From the NCBI RefSeq assembly GCF_001921825.1, contig NZ_MSJL01000010.1, forward strand, positions 1 through 58,980: a DNA stretch of 58,980 nt. The letters are read 5' to 3'. Shown one piece after another: positions 45,723-56,383 of the stretch. The stretch's first letter is position 1. The number at the start of each line of letters is the position of its first letter. Origin of the DNA: Streptococcus acidominimus. Lineage in GTDB: Bacteria; Bacillota; Bacilli; Lactobacillales; Streptococcaceae. The notes under the pieces were generated by a model. It was not told the DNA's origin. It saw only the letters and a list, made by a program, of their open reading frames with translations, and did not search any database. Position numbers and translations under genes: made by a program.

Positions 45723-46156
45723 CAATTGTACCTATCTTTCTTAAGCTATTCATCAGTCACATGAGCATTGATGTTATACTCTTCGAAAATCCAAATGAAA
45801 CTTTGTCAAGAACTTCTTTTGGATTTTCAGGAAGTATCCCTTACAAACTCTAATCTTCCTCTCCTATTATACATTATACTCTTTAAAAATCAAAAGAAGA
45901 CTTTGTCAAGATTCTTGATGAGTGAAAAGCTCCTGTGGAGGTTTTCAGCCTATTTTCTAAAGAACCATCATCAGCTAAAACTGAAACAGTTATTACTCTT
46001 TTTTGCACAGCTCGTAGCCCGAGTTCAATTACAAAAGATAAACGAAACGCCTATACAAGTACCTTATATCCTAATGGAGCGCTCCAACCCTCACCAGAAA
46101 TCAGTCAACATCACCAATAATGTACTCCTATACAATCTGGTGCCTCAATCCGAATT
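45723..46156. repeat. Mosaic of family B left half and family A right half
   Basis: Positions about 45873-45990 start like family B (ATACTCTTTAAAAATCAAAAG, GCTCCTGTGGAGG, ACTGAAACAGTTA). They then switch to family A right-arm sequence (TTTTTTGCACAGCTCGTAG ... AAACGAAACGCCTATA) ending near 46054. A short copy of the B left end lies at 45774-45840. No gene. Confidence 0.7.
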
Positions 46157-46185
46157 TTGAAAAAGGAAAAAATTCATGCTACAAT
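46157..46185 (+). promoter_or_regulatory. Promoter upstream of the cyclophilin gene
   Basis: TTGAAA (46157-46162), 17-nt spacer, TACAAT (46180-46185). The RUP at 46192-46300 lies between this promoter and the gene, so it is transcribed as 5' untranslated RNA. Confidence 0.75.
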
Positions 46186-46191
46186 AGTACT

Positions 46192-46300
46192 AAGACCCAA
46201 TAAAAATCAAAAAGCAAACAAGGAAGCTAGCCACAGGCTGTACTGACATACGACAAGGCGACTCTGACATAGTTTGAATCTGATTTTTGAAGAGTATATA
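46192..46300. repeat. RUP element (about 107 bp)
   Basis: Matches the pneumococcal RUP consensus: AAAAATCAAAAAGCAAAC, AGGAAGCTAGCCACAGGCTG, ACGACAAGGCGACTCTGAC and the right end TTTGAAGAGTATA. RUPs are non-autonomous elements mobilised by an IS630-type transposase (known). Confidence 0.85.
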
Positions 46301-46368
46301 GCCATTTGCCCGTTACCCTTTTGTATCTTGGCGTCTTGAGTATAGCCCATCCATAGGAAAGGAATGTT

Positions 46369-47157
46369 ATGAAAAAACGACTACTGTTTACCCTAGCTGC
46401 GAGCCTTATGCTCTCTGCTTGTGCGACGAACTCTACAACAACTTCATCCACCAGCACCCCAGCGACCACCTCTAGCGCAGATGCGACTGCTGCAAGTCAA
46501 TATGCTAAAGATCTGGCCTACGCCATTAACAATCCCGATGCAACTTTCCCGCAATTGACAAAGGAGGTCGGAGACAAGGAAGCCGCTGTCCGCATTAAGA
46601 CCAGTGCAGGAGACATCACCTTAAAGCTCTTTCCAGAGCAAGCGCCTCTAGCTGTTGAAAATTTCCTAACCCATGCTAAAGAGGGCTACTACAACGGCGT
46701 CATCTTCCACCGGGTCATCAACGGCTTTATGATCCAAGGTGGAGATCCCAAAGGAACTGGTATGGGAGGCGAGTCTATCTGGGCTGGTAAAGACAAGACG
46801 ATTGACGGAGGAAATGGTTTTAAGAATGAACGCTCCGCTTTCCTGTACAATATCCGAGGTGCTCTATCTATGGCCAATGCTGGGCCTAACACCAACGGCA
46901 GTCAATTCTTTATCAACCAAAATACCAAGGACGCTTCCGGGCAGTTAGACTCGAGCAAGTACCCAGCTAAAATCAAGGAAGCCTATAAAACAGGTGGAAA
47001 CCCAAGTCTTGATGGTGGCTACACGGTCTTTGGTCAAGTCATTGAGGGGCTGGATGTTGTAGATAATATTGCAGCAACTGAAACAGATGACAAGGACAAA
47101 CCCAAAACGGACATCAAGATCGAATCTATTGAGATTTTAAAGGACATGAACAAATAG
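46369..47157 (+). CDS. Surface cyclophilin-type peptidyl-prolyl isomerase lipoprotein (SlrA-like)
   Basis: A 262-residue lipoprotein with lipobox LSAC at 17-20, a Thr/Ser-rich linker and a cyclophilin domain (about 85-255). The catalytic regions YNGVIFHRVINGFMIQGGDP and SMANAGPNTNGSQFFIN are present. It catalyses Pro cis-trans isomerisation of exported proteins on the outer membrane face, like pneumococcal SlrA. It has its own promoter, with a RUP in the leader, and a strong terminator. Confidence 0.94.
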   Translation: MKKRLLFTLAASLMLSACATNSTTTSSTSTPATTSSADATAASQYAKDLAYAINNPDATFPQLTKEVGDKEAAVRIKTSAGDITLKLFPEQAPLAVENFLTHAKEGYYNGVIFHRVINGFMIQGGDPKGTGMGGESIWAGKDKTIDGGNGFKNERSAFLYNIRGALSMANAGPNTNGSQFFINQNTKDASGQLDSSKYPAKIKEAYKTGGNPSLDGGYTVFGQVIEGLDVVDNIAATETDDKDKPKTDIKIESIEILKDMNK

Positions 47158-47158
47158 T

Positions 47159-47186
47159 AAAAGAGGCTCAAAACAGCCTCTTTTAC
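47159..47186 (+). terminator. Terminator of the cyclophilin gene
   Basis: TAAAAGAGGCT and its complement AGCCTCTTTTA around a short loop, directly after the stop. Confidence 0.9.
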
Positions 47187-47401
47187 TATGTTTATTTTAC
47201 CTCGAGAGTGTCTACTTCTCTCTATAAAACAGGCACATAGCCTGCAAGAGCTAGGGACGCCCCTGGGTACGCTGGCATTTTTAACGAGTATTAACAGACT
47301 TTATATCTTCTGTTCCTCAAAGAAGCCCTACCAATAACCAGTTAAATTGGAAGAGCTTCGTCTTCCCTTGCCTAGGATTGAGTGTAACCCACTCCCTATC
47401 T

Positions 47402-48088
47402 TTACTGCTGCAACAAGGCAAGTAAGACTTGAGCCGAGCGTTTGCCTGCTTCAATGATAAATTGGTCAAAAGTGATGTTGGCATCACCTTGCGCCGTATC
47501 GCTCATGGCACGAATGACAAGAAATGGGAGATTGATACTATACGCCGCTTGGGCAATGGCTGCCCCCTCCATTTCAACCGCTAGGACATCTGGGAAATGA
47601 GCCTTAATCGCCATAATCTTGTCCTGTCCTGCAATGAAACTATCACCTGTCGCAATCAAACCTAGATGTGCGCTGATCCCTTGTTGCGCAAGAATACCCT
47701 GCATCTTAGAAACGAGATCCTTGTCCGCTTCAAAATACAAGGGCTGGGCAGACATCTGACCGTAGTCATAGCCAAAGGCAGTCAAGTCCGCATCATGGTA
47801 GGCTAGCTTACGAGCAATGACCACATCACCGATCGCAATCCCGTCTGCGACTGCACCAGCAGAGCCAGTATTGACCAGCACATCTACCTGAAATTGCTGG
47901 GCTAAAATAGCCACTGACATGGCAGACATGACCTTGCCGACACCTGATTGCACCAAGACTACCTCATGCTGGCCTAGTTTTCCTGTATAATAGGTTCGCC
48001 CTAAGACAACCTGCTCTGTCCCATGCTCCAGCTCTTCAACCAAGGTCTTCAATTCTTCGGGCATAGCTGCAATAATTCCAAATTTCAT
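47402..48088 (-). CDS. mtnN: 5'-methylthioadenosine/S-adenosylhomocysteine nucleosidase
   Basis: A 228-residue enzyme that removes adenine from MTA and SAH, feeding methionine recycling and the LuxS/AI-2 route. Family motifs: MKFGIIAAMPEEL, VNTGSAGAVADG, AVEMEGAAIAQAA and RAMSDTAQGDA with the catalytic Asp. Last gene of the glmU-nudix-small membrane protein-mtnN cluster, an order also found in pneumococci. Confidence 0.97.
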   Translation of the reverse strand: MKFGIIAAMPEELKTLVEELEHGTEQVVLGRTYYTGKLGQHEVVLVQSGVGKVMSAMSVAILAQQFQVDVLVNTGSAGAVADGIAIGDVVIARKLAYHDADLTAFGYDYGQMSAQPLYFEADKDLVSKMQGILAQQGISAHLGLIATGDSFIAGQDKIMAIKAHFPDVLAVEMEGAAIAQAAYSINLPFLVIRAMSDTAQGDANITFDQFIIEAGKRSAQVLLALLQQ

Positions 48089-48097
48089 CTAAACTCC

Positions 48098-48418
48098 TTA
48101 CCAAAAAAAGACTGCTATGAGGAAAAGGATAACAAGAAGTATCACCCAAAAGAGAATTTTGTTGATTTTACTGCGAAATTCCTCTCGCTTGACGGTTTCA
48201 ATCCGACGGCTTTTGATAATAGAGGCATCAACAGGAATCCTATGAGTGTAACCCTCACGATACCCTCTATCCTCATCTTCCCAGTCTTCTTCGAACTCAA
48301 ATTCATCCCCATCCTCAAACTCCCTTTCAGGGTCATAGTAGCCAAAGCCTTGAGGAAGGGAGCTTTTTCTCCGTCTCGTTTCTTCTAACAATTCATCTGT
48401 CAATAAGGGCTTCCTCAT
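48098..48418 (-). CDS. Small membrane protein of the glmU-mtnN cluster
   Basis: A 106-residue protein of unknown function. The first 80 residues are polar and acidic (YDPEREFEDGDEFEFEEDWEDED-like run), followed by a C-terminal helix (about 84-105, KILFWVILLVILFLIAVFFW). Tail-anchored topology is likely. It lies 7 nt after nudix and 9 nt before mtnN, so it is co-transcribed. Confidence 0.75.
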   Translation of the reverse strand: MRKPLLTDELLEETRRRKSSLPQGFGYYDPEREFEDGDEFEFEEDWEDEDRGYREGYTHRIPVDASIIKSRRIETVKREEFRSKINKILFWVILLVILFLIAVFFW

Positions 48419-48425
48419 GTCCGTC

Positions 48426-48968
48426 CTACTTTCTCATCAATTGTAGCTGTTGAATCGCAATGATGGTCTTGGCATCACAAATATCCCCACTTGCAATCAG
48501 GTCAAGCGCCTCTTCCAAGCTCACATGATGCATTTCAATCACTTCATCATCGTCCATGGGACGGGGATTCTCAACCCTGACTAAATTTTTTGCTAGGTAG
48601 AGACGCAGACGCTCATTGCAAAAACCAATAGCTGAATAAAAATCATACAAGAGTTCCAAGTCACCCGTATAACCGGTCTCTTCTTCCAGCTCCCTTAGGG
48701 CTGCTGCCTTAGGATCAGCATTTTCTCCAATTTCTAACTTGCCTGCTGGAATCTCGTAGCTCGTCTGCTCAATCGCCTTGCGGTATTGCTTGACCAAGAT
48801 TAACTTATCCTCAGGGGTCAGGGCTAGCACACAGACTGCCCCCTTGTGAAAAATCAATTCCCGCTTCGCTTCTCCCCCCATGGGAAGCGCCACGTCATCT
48901 ACGACGACATCAAAAATGTGTCCCTTAAAAATCTCTGTTCTCTTAATGGTCTTTTCTTCAAATTTCAT
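48426..48968 (-). CDS. Nudix hydrolase, ADP-ribose pyrophosphatase type
   Basis: A 180-residue NudF-like enzyme that cleaves ADP-ribose to AMP and ribose phosphate. The Nudix box GENADPKAAALRELEEETGY (about 79-98) is complete. Starts 8 nt after the glmU stop. Confidence 0.92.
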   Translation of the reverse strand: MKFEEKTIKRTEIFKGHIFDVVVDDVALPMGGEAKRELIFHKGAVCVLALTPEDKLILVKQYRKAIEQTSYEIPAGKLEIGENADPKAAALRELEEETGYTGDLELLYDFYSAIGFCNERLRLYLAKNLVRVENPRPMDDDEVIEMHHVSLEEALDLIASGDICDAKTIIAIQQLQLMRK

Positions 48969-48976
48969 AGTAACTC

Positions 48977-50512
<1,536 letters not shown>

Positions 50513-50624
50513 CTATGAGAGTACATCCGCCCATCAACTAAAAGGGAAGCAACCCCATTCCTCTTCTCTCTTTGAAAACCAAGTGCTACATCATGCCACT
50601 CTTCTCATGTATAGCTAATAGCAT

Positions 50625-51323
50625 TTATTTCAAGCTCCAACCACCGTCAATCTTGAGAATCTCTCCTTGCATAGCGCTGGCCTTTCCGCTTGCTAAAAAC
50701 AAGGTGACTTCTGCGACTTCATCTGGCTCTAACCACCGCTTAATTGGTGTTTCGGCTGCGACCCAGTCCGCTAGCCCGCCCTCTTCAAAATCACTTGCTG
50801 TCATGGCTGTCTTTACTGCTCCCGGGGCTATCCCAAAGACCTGAATTCCTCTATCGGCATAATCGAGCGCCAGCTGCTTGGTAAAACCTGCCAGAGCATG
50901 CTTGCTAGCCGTATAGGCTGCACCGCCACCACCAGCAAGAAAGCTAGCAATCGAACACATATTGATGATGATGCCCGCCTGCTTTTCCAACATCTTTGCG
51001 AGATAAAAGCGGGTAAGCCGCATGGTCGCAAACAGATTAACAGAAAAGATCGCCTCTATTTCTTCCTCGCTGACCTCTAACAAGGCCTTATAACCATCTA
51101 ACTTCCCAGCAGTATTGCAGAGGATATCCACTTCTGGTAACCAGTCAAACAGCGGAACTAGAGATTCCCGCAGGTCTAACGGCAAAAAATGAAAGTCACC
51201 GGTCAATGAGGGATCTTGTCCCTGATCCACACCATAGACTTCATAGCCCTTTTTCAAAAATAGCTGTGCCTGAGCCCGTCCAATCCCCGAGGAAACGCCC
51301 GTCACAAGGACTTTCTTAGTCAT
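50625..51323 (-). CDS. Short-chain dehydrogenase/reductase (FabG-like)
   Basis: A 232-residue NAD(P)-dependent oxidoreductase. Cofactor loop TGVSSGIG (7-14), catalytic Ser in MCSIASF, YTASKHA (YxxxK) and a C-terminal GGWSL. Annotated in relatives as 3-oxoacyl-ACP reductase, but it is outside any fab cluster, so the substrate is unknown. Its start overlaps the end of the DUF2829 gene by 8 nt. Confidence 0.9.
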   Translation of the reverse strand: MTKKVLVTGVSSGIGRAQAQLFLKKGYEVYGVDQGQDPSLTGDFHFLPLDLRESLVPLFDWLPEVDILCNTAGKLDGYKALLEVSEEEIEAIFSVNLFATMRLTRFYLAKMLEKQAGIIINMCSIASFLAGGGGAAYTASKHALAGFTKQLALDYADRGIQVFGIAPGAVKTAMTASDFEEGGLADWVAAETPIKRWLEPDEVAEVTLFLASGKASAMQGEILKIDGGWSLK

Positions 51324-51552
51324 GGACTTCCACCCAATCTGTCGCTAAAACATCACAGGGCGTTGGACTCCACATCGAAAATCCTTCCCCCTCGCCTGAT
51401 ACATTGATTAAAAAGTAGGGGGTTACCTCTAGTGCTACACCGTTTTGTTCGATGGTATCAAAGAGCTGGACATAGTTTTCAGCTCCGCCCCAACCTGTCC
51501 GAACATATTTTTTCTTGGCCTTTAAGCCCGGTAGAATCTCTTCAAATGTCAT
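51316..51552 (-). CDS. DUF2829 (Tad2-like) small protein
   Basis: A 78-residue protein with the DUF2829 pattern: start MTFEEILPGLKAKKKYVRTG, the aromatic GWGGAENYVQL, then FSMWSPTPCDVLATDWVEV at the end. DUF2829 includes Tad2, phage proteins that bind and hide the cyclic ADP-ribose signal of Thoeris defence (established for Tad2). The family also has many non-phage members, so a nucleotide-binding role is inferred only. Overlaps the SDR gene, so the two are co-translated. Confidence 0.75.
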   Translation of the reverse strand: MTFEEILPGLKAKKKYVRTGWGGAENYVQLFDTIEQNGVALEVTPYFLINVSGEGEGFSMWSPTPCDVLATDWVEVHD

Positions 51553-51577
51553 GGTTTCTCCTTCATTCTAATAACTA

Positions 51578-51760
51578 ATACTCGTCAAAAATCAAAATCT
51601 GACGTCGTTAACTCACCTTGCTGAGTAAAAAGCTCCAGTGGAGGTTTTTAGCCTGTTCCCTTAAAACAAGATAGAACGAGTGCAACTCGTGTCAAGTATG
51701 GCTCCCTTTGGGACATAACTGTTTCAGCTTTAGCCAGTTCCAGATTTTGATTTTTTATAA
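51578..51760. repeat. Family B repeat (183 bp)
   Basis: Left end ATACTCGTC + AAAAATCAAAATCTGACG; right end CAGATTTTGATTTTTTATA. The interior has AGCTCCAGTGGAGG and an ACGAGTGCAACTCGT hairpin, without the CAGTCT module. Confidence 0.85.
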
Positions 51761-51921
51761 GATTTCTTGAACCCTATAACGACTTGTTGTATAAATTTGT
51801 TCCCCTTTTGTAGACTTACAATAGTTAGGGGAGTTAGAGAGTATAAAGAGCTTGACCTCTTTCTCACCTGTTTTCTTTCTTGTTAGAATAGATGTACTAT
51901 CTCTTCCTATTTGAGGAGGCG

Positions 51922-52488
51922 CTAACGGAATAGTTGCTCAATACGCTGATCCGGAATGAGCCACATGATAGCTACAAGCACCACACATAGGAGAGATAAG
52001 GAGGAAAAGACGGGGGACACGGCAACCGAGATCAGATAGAGGACAATTGATAGTTTCCCCTTTCGGTCTCTCCCTATCTTCTTTCGCAATGCGGGGTTGC
52101 CCTTGGTAATCTGATTTTGCAGAATAAGGTAGGTCATAGCGACCATCAATAATACAAGGCAATAAACCATCACAGGTAATGCACTCGTATAAAATGTGGC
52201 TAGCCATGCCGTAGCCCATGGGATAAATGAAATAGAGAGTAACCACAGCATGTTGGCCCACAGTATGTTGGGATTGACTGCCGTAATCCCTTTTGCTAGG
52301 TGATGGTGGTTATTCCAATAGATAGCAACATATAGGAAACTAAGAATGTAGGCTAGGATGCTGGGGATCAGGGAGGTTAGACCCGCTATATTATCGACTT
52401 CAGGAACTTTTAATTCAAGCACCATGATGGTGATAATGATGGCTAGCACACCATCGCTAAAGGCTTCTAATCTTGAACTGGACATCAT
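51922..52488 (-). CDS. TMEM175-family potassium channel-like protein
   Basis: A protein of about 188 residues with six membrane helices and the bacterial TMEM175 (DUF1211) signature RLEAFSDGVLAIIITIMVLELK. Bacterial members form tetrameric K+ channels. Start at ATG 52488 (second ATG at 52485) after AGGAAG. Single gene; its role in the cell is inferred from family. Confidence 0.88.
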   Translation of the reverse strand: MMSSSRLEAFSDGVLAIIITIMVLELKVPEVDNIAGLTSLIPSILAYILSFLYVAIYWNNHHHLAKGITAVNPNILWANMLWLLSISFIPWATAWLATFYTSALPVMVYCLVLLMVAMTYLILQNQITKGNPALRKKIGRDRKGKLSIVLYLISVAVSPVFSSLSLLCVVLVAIMWLIPDQRIEQLFR

Positions 52489-53082
52489 ATACACTTCCTT
52501 TCATAGTTGTTTAGTGAAGAGGTGGATTAGGGAAAGGCTAAACACACAACTGCTCCCCTTTTCCACCAGTGACCAATGGCTCACTGTACTCACAATTTTT
52601 TCCTATCCATTATACCACAAGTCTAACATGTAATGAAAAGTTTCTCTTTTGGTCTTTTCTGAATGACCTAACACAAGTCTGCAAACCGGTGGAGACTATA
52701 TCGAAAATACCTTCAAAACTGCCTAGATAGTTGAATGTTGATTTTTATAGAATATGAGTAGTAGTCTATATACTTATTTATTATAGTCGTTTAGTTTATT
52801 TTTAGTACTAGCTCAAACAGTCTGGGGAGAGACTGTTTGAGGTGGGAAATGAAGAAAACGAAGTTTTCGTTAAAAGTCGCAGGTAGTACTGGAGTACAAC
52901 AAGACGAGTTAACGAAGTAATAAAAATATAAACTAAATGACTATATCTTGGTAATGACTACAAAAAAACACCAGCCCTAGGACTGATGCTTTTTAGGAGA
53001 TTATGAAAAATATTTAGGATTGACTTTAGTATACCCAATCTTACCGTTCCTCACATCCGTCTTGAGACTGATTTTGAACAAT
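52489..53082. repeat. Intergenic region with complete short family A repeat at 52782-52945
   Basis: TATAGTCGTTTAGTTTAT at the left and ATAAACTAAATGACTATA at the right (17 of 18 complementary). The core is CAGTCTGGGGAGAGACTG, GGGAAATGAAGAAAACGAAG and a CGAGTTAACGAAG arm. At 164 bp it is the cleanest copy. The rest (52489-52781) holds no gene. Confidence 0.9.
52963..52995 (-). terminator. Terminator of the Bce-type ABC genes
   Basis: AGCATCAGTCC pairs with GGGCTGGTGTT (three wobbles), then a T7 run on the minus strand. Confidence 0.8.
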
Positions 53083-55103
53083 TTAATGGGAACTGATAAT
53101 GTTGCGATAGGAGCGGGAGGTTAAGAGATACACCACCACATAAAGCACCAGATAGCCGAGACAGCTAACGAGCGTTACCTGCATTACCAGATTGCTATTT
53201 AAGACACCTATTACAAGTAAAATATTCTGCAACATCTTGTAAGCAAAAAGCAAGTGAGTAAAGGCAAAAACGAGCGGAAGGAAAAAGACTGTCAACATCT
53301 GCTTGCGAACACTTTGCTTGGTCTGCTGCTCATCAAGTCCTAGCTTTTGCATGATGCCAAAACGTTCCCGATCCTCATAGGCTTCTGAAATCTGCTTGTA
53401 GTAAATGACCAGAATCGTCGCTACTAAAAAGACTATCGACAAGAATACTCCGATAAAGAAGAGAGAGCCTGAAAAAGCAAAGGTACTGGCATGTGTCGCT
53501 GCCCGACTGCCCCTTCCCATTCCATGAATCATCAATGATTTAGACATCTCATTGAAATCTACTTCACGCCAATCCTCCCAGCGCTGTGCCTGCTCCTGCT
53601 CACTCAAGCTGGTCTCTACTCCGACATAGACTTTTCGATCCACATCTTCCCTTATCTCATCTAAATCCTGCACGACCAAAATCAAACCTGGCACTACATG
53701 GGTGATATTGCTTGGTGCTTTATAATCGGTGAAATTCCTCGACAATACTTTCTGAATCGTAAAGGCTTGATCACCAATCATCAAGGGCTTTCGACTATCT
53801 AGATCAATACCTTTTGCATAAACTGCTACTTGATTGCTGGCTAGCTCCAAGTGCTCACCTGTCATCTCTTGGTAGGAAGCTGCATCAAAGATATAAAGGA
53901 TACTGATGTCTGCCATATCAAAACCGACTGTCAATCTGTCAAAGAACTGAACCTTGTTCTCCTCCAGTTTTCCAGCAAGTTGTTCGATATAGCGATAGGT
54001 AACGATTCCTGTAACAGGAATGGCATTTAGTTCCAAGGTCTGGGAAGCCAATTCCTTGACCTTGGCCTCCTTGTCAACAATCGAACCTTCCGTAGGTACA
54101 CCCTTTCTATCCAGCGTATAGGTAAGGTTGTAAGCATTAGGGTGAGTCAGGTTGACCATATCGTTGCCCCCACATAGATATTGGTTCCACCAATCATGGT
54201 CACGATAAACATTGTCGATAAAATCGTAATCGTGGCTAAACCCATAGCATTTTTACGCATCCGAAAGACCAGATTGGAGACCGCGATAAAATTAGCGGGT
54301 TGATAATAGTAACTTTGGCGCTTCTGAAGCCATTTTAAAAGGCTAATAATCCCTGTGTTAAATAGTAGATAAGTCGCAAAGATAACCATTAAAACTGCCA
54401 CAAAAAAGGTGGGCAGGGTCTTGACTGGACTACTGACGGTCTGTGCCAAATAGTATGCCCCACCTAAGACCGCTAGCCCCAACAAGGTTTGCGGAAGTAG
54501 CAATCGTCCCCGACCTTCTCCGCGTTTTCGTCCCTTGACCAGATTTAGGGAGGACGATAGGCTCAATTTCCCAGCATTTAAGATTGCTAAAAAGAGGAAC
54601 AGTAGGGCAAAATAAACTAGAACGGTTAGGACATTTGCCCACTGAAAGACAGAGACCAAAACCACCTCGAAGTGTATGGCTTTGAGCAAAATCGCATAGA
54701 TTAGCTTGTCGAACAATACTCCCGGAAGCAAGCCTAGACTGATTGTAATCGTTGAAAAAAGAAGGGTTTCAAACAAGGTCATCAAGAGCAAGTGGCGCTT
54801 TTCTAAACCAAGGACTGTATAGATCCCCAGCTCCTTAGAGCGATATTTCATGACAAAGCTATTGGCATAAAGAAACATCATCGCAACAGCAATCATGACA
54901 ACAACCTGCCCCAATTGCAGGGTCAGTCTCACACTATTTGCACCCTTGATTTCTGCTAAGTGTGGATTGTTGCTGAGAGAGGTAAAGAGGTAGGCGATGG
55001 TCACTGAAAAGACCGTCATCAAGGCAAAAGGAAAGTATAATTTGCGGTTTTTAAGCAGATTGCTGACTGCTAATTTGTAGGTTACATTCCACATACTACT
55101 CAC
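53083..55103 (-). pseudogene. BceB/VraG-type ABC permease, split by a frameshift
   Basis: Two overlapping frames together make one permease of about 673 residues, the usual length. The first part (55103-54147, 318 residues) has the N-terminal FtsX-like helices. The second (54159-53083) has the large extracellular domain and last four helices. The break lies at a run of five G (54171-54167): one extra G restores ...NIYVGGNDMVNLTHPN. No classical -1 slippery heptamer is present. Bce permeases remove or sense bacitracin and antimicrobial peptides; this copy is probably inactive unless the shift is a sequencing error. Confidence 0.82.
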
Positions 55104-55854
55104 CTCGATTCGCCATCAGGGTCAGTGTATCTGAAATAAGCTGGAACATTTCCTGTGTGCTACGTTCTCCTCGGAAAATCTGGTTGTAGAGCCTACCATC
55201 CTTGATAAAGAGGACACGTTTGGCACGGCTGGCTGCTGTGGTGGAGTGGGTCACCATGAGTAGGGTTTGTCCCAGTTCATTGATCTGGTCAAAAATATCG
55301 AGCAGGGTCGCAGAAGACTTGGAATCAAGCGCGCCAGTGGGTTCATCTGCCAGCAGGATTTCGGGCTTGGTAATAATGGCTCTTGCGACCGCTACTCGCT
55401 GTTGCTGACCACCAGAGATTTCATAGGGCATCTTGTCCTTCAAATCCGCAATGTCTAGGCTGTTGAGAACCTCAAGCTGACGCTGGTTCATCTCGCTAAG
55501 CGGAACGCGAGAAAGTACCAAGGGTAGCAGGACATTGTCCTTGACCGACAAGGTGTCTAGTAGGTTAAAATCCTGAAAAACAAACCCCAATTTCTCTCGC
55601 CGGAAGGCTGAAGCGTCCTTATTTTTAATCGTCTGGGTATCTACACCATTCAAGAAAACCTTACCTTGGGTCGGCTTGTCCAGCATAGCTAAAATATTCA
55701 GCAGGGTCGATTTACCTGATCCAGATTCTCCCATAATAGCAACATATTCACCCTGTTCCACGGTGAAATGAATATCTTTAAGGGCTTCTACTTGATTGGC
55801 CAAAAAGCGAGTTTGATAGACTTTCTGGACGTGTTGAACGTTGAGTAATACCAT
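55096..55854 (-). CDS. BceA-type ABC transporter ATPase (peptide antibiotic resistance)
   Basis: A 252-residue ATPase with Walker A GESGSGKST (about 39-47), signature ISGGQQQRVA and Walker B ILLADEPTGALDS. It resembles BceA/VraF/LolD-type partners of FtsX-like permeases. Strong ribosome site AAGGAGG. Overlaps the permease gene by 8 nt. Intact, unlike the permease. Confidence 0.92.
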   Translation of the reverse strand: MVLLNVQHVQKVYQTRFLANQVEALKDIHFTVEQGEYVAIMGESGSGKSTLLNILAMLDKPTQGKVFLNGVDTQTIKNKDASAFRREKLGFVFQDFNLLDTLSVKDNVLLPLVLSRVPLSEMNQRQLEVLNSLDIADLKDKMPYEISGGQQQRVAVARAIITKPEILLADEPTGALDSKSSATLLDIFDQINELGQTLLMVTHSTTAASRAKRVLFIKDGRLYNQIFRGERSTQEMFQLISDTLTLMANRGE

Positions 55855-56383
55855 AATAACCTCCTTATTTATTTAAACATCACTCTCTACATCATGGACC
55901 GATGCTGGTGGCGATCTTCTCGAGGCAAGCAATCCTCTTTCTAAAGCATGGACTGCCTCTTTACCGTATAGTCTTGCAGTTGACTTGTCAGCCATCAAAG
56001 ACAGACTAATCCTCAATAACATTCAGACATATACTAGGTGGCAAAGCCACAAGTAGCCCTCTATTCCCAACATCTTTTGATTTCTGAAGAGTATATAGTT
56101 CCTTTACTTTTAGTAGTAGCTCAAACTGTCTGGGAAATGAAGAAAACAAAGTTTTGGTCAAAAGTCGCAGGTATTCGTCTAGTTGAGAACTATTTCACAG
56201 GGATATTTATCCCTAAAAGTTGCGACAGTTGCGTCTCTTTTTTGCACAGAGTTTACAATTATAAAAGATAAAGGAAACGACTATAAGAGCTTGAGAGACT
56301 GAATGACTATCATTATGATACCTTATTTCACACCCGCCTACCTTAGCTTTACCTCACATTTACCTTACATTCTTGTAAGGTTG
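55855..56383. repeat. Intergenic region with family A repeat at 56094-56285
   Basis: Left end TATAGTTCCTTTACTTTTAG, right end AAGGAAACGACTATA; the core keeps GGGAAATGAAGAAAACAAAG but has lost part of the CAGTCT hairpin. Just before it (56070-56092) lies TTTGATTTCTGAAGAGTATA, the right end of a RUP. No gene. Confidence 0.75.

Noticed and set aside
54140..54175. Programmed -1 frameshift in the permease
   Set aside because: The direction fits, but the codons GTG GGG GCA do not form an X XXY YYZ slippery heptamer and no strong downstream pseudoknot was evident. Treated as mutation or error.
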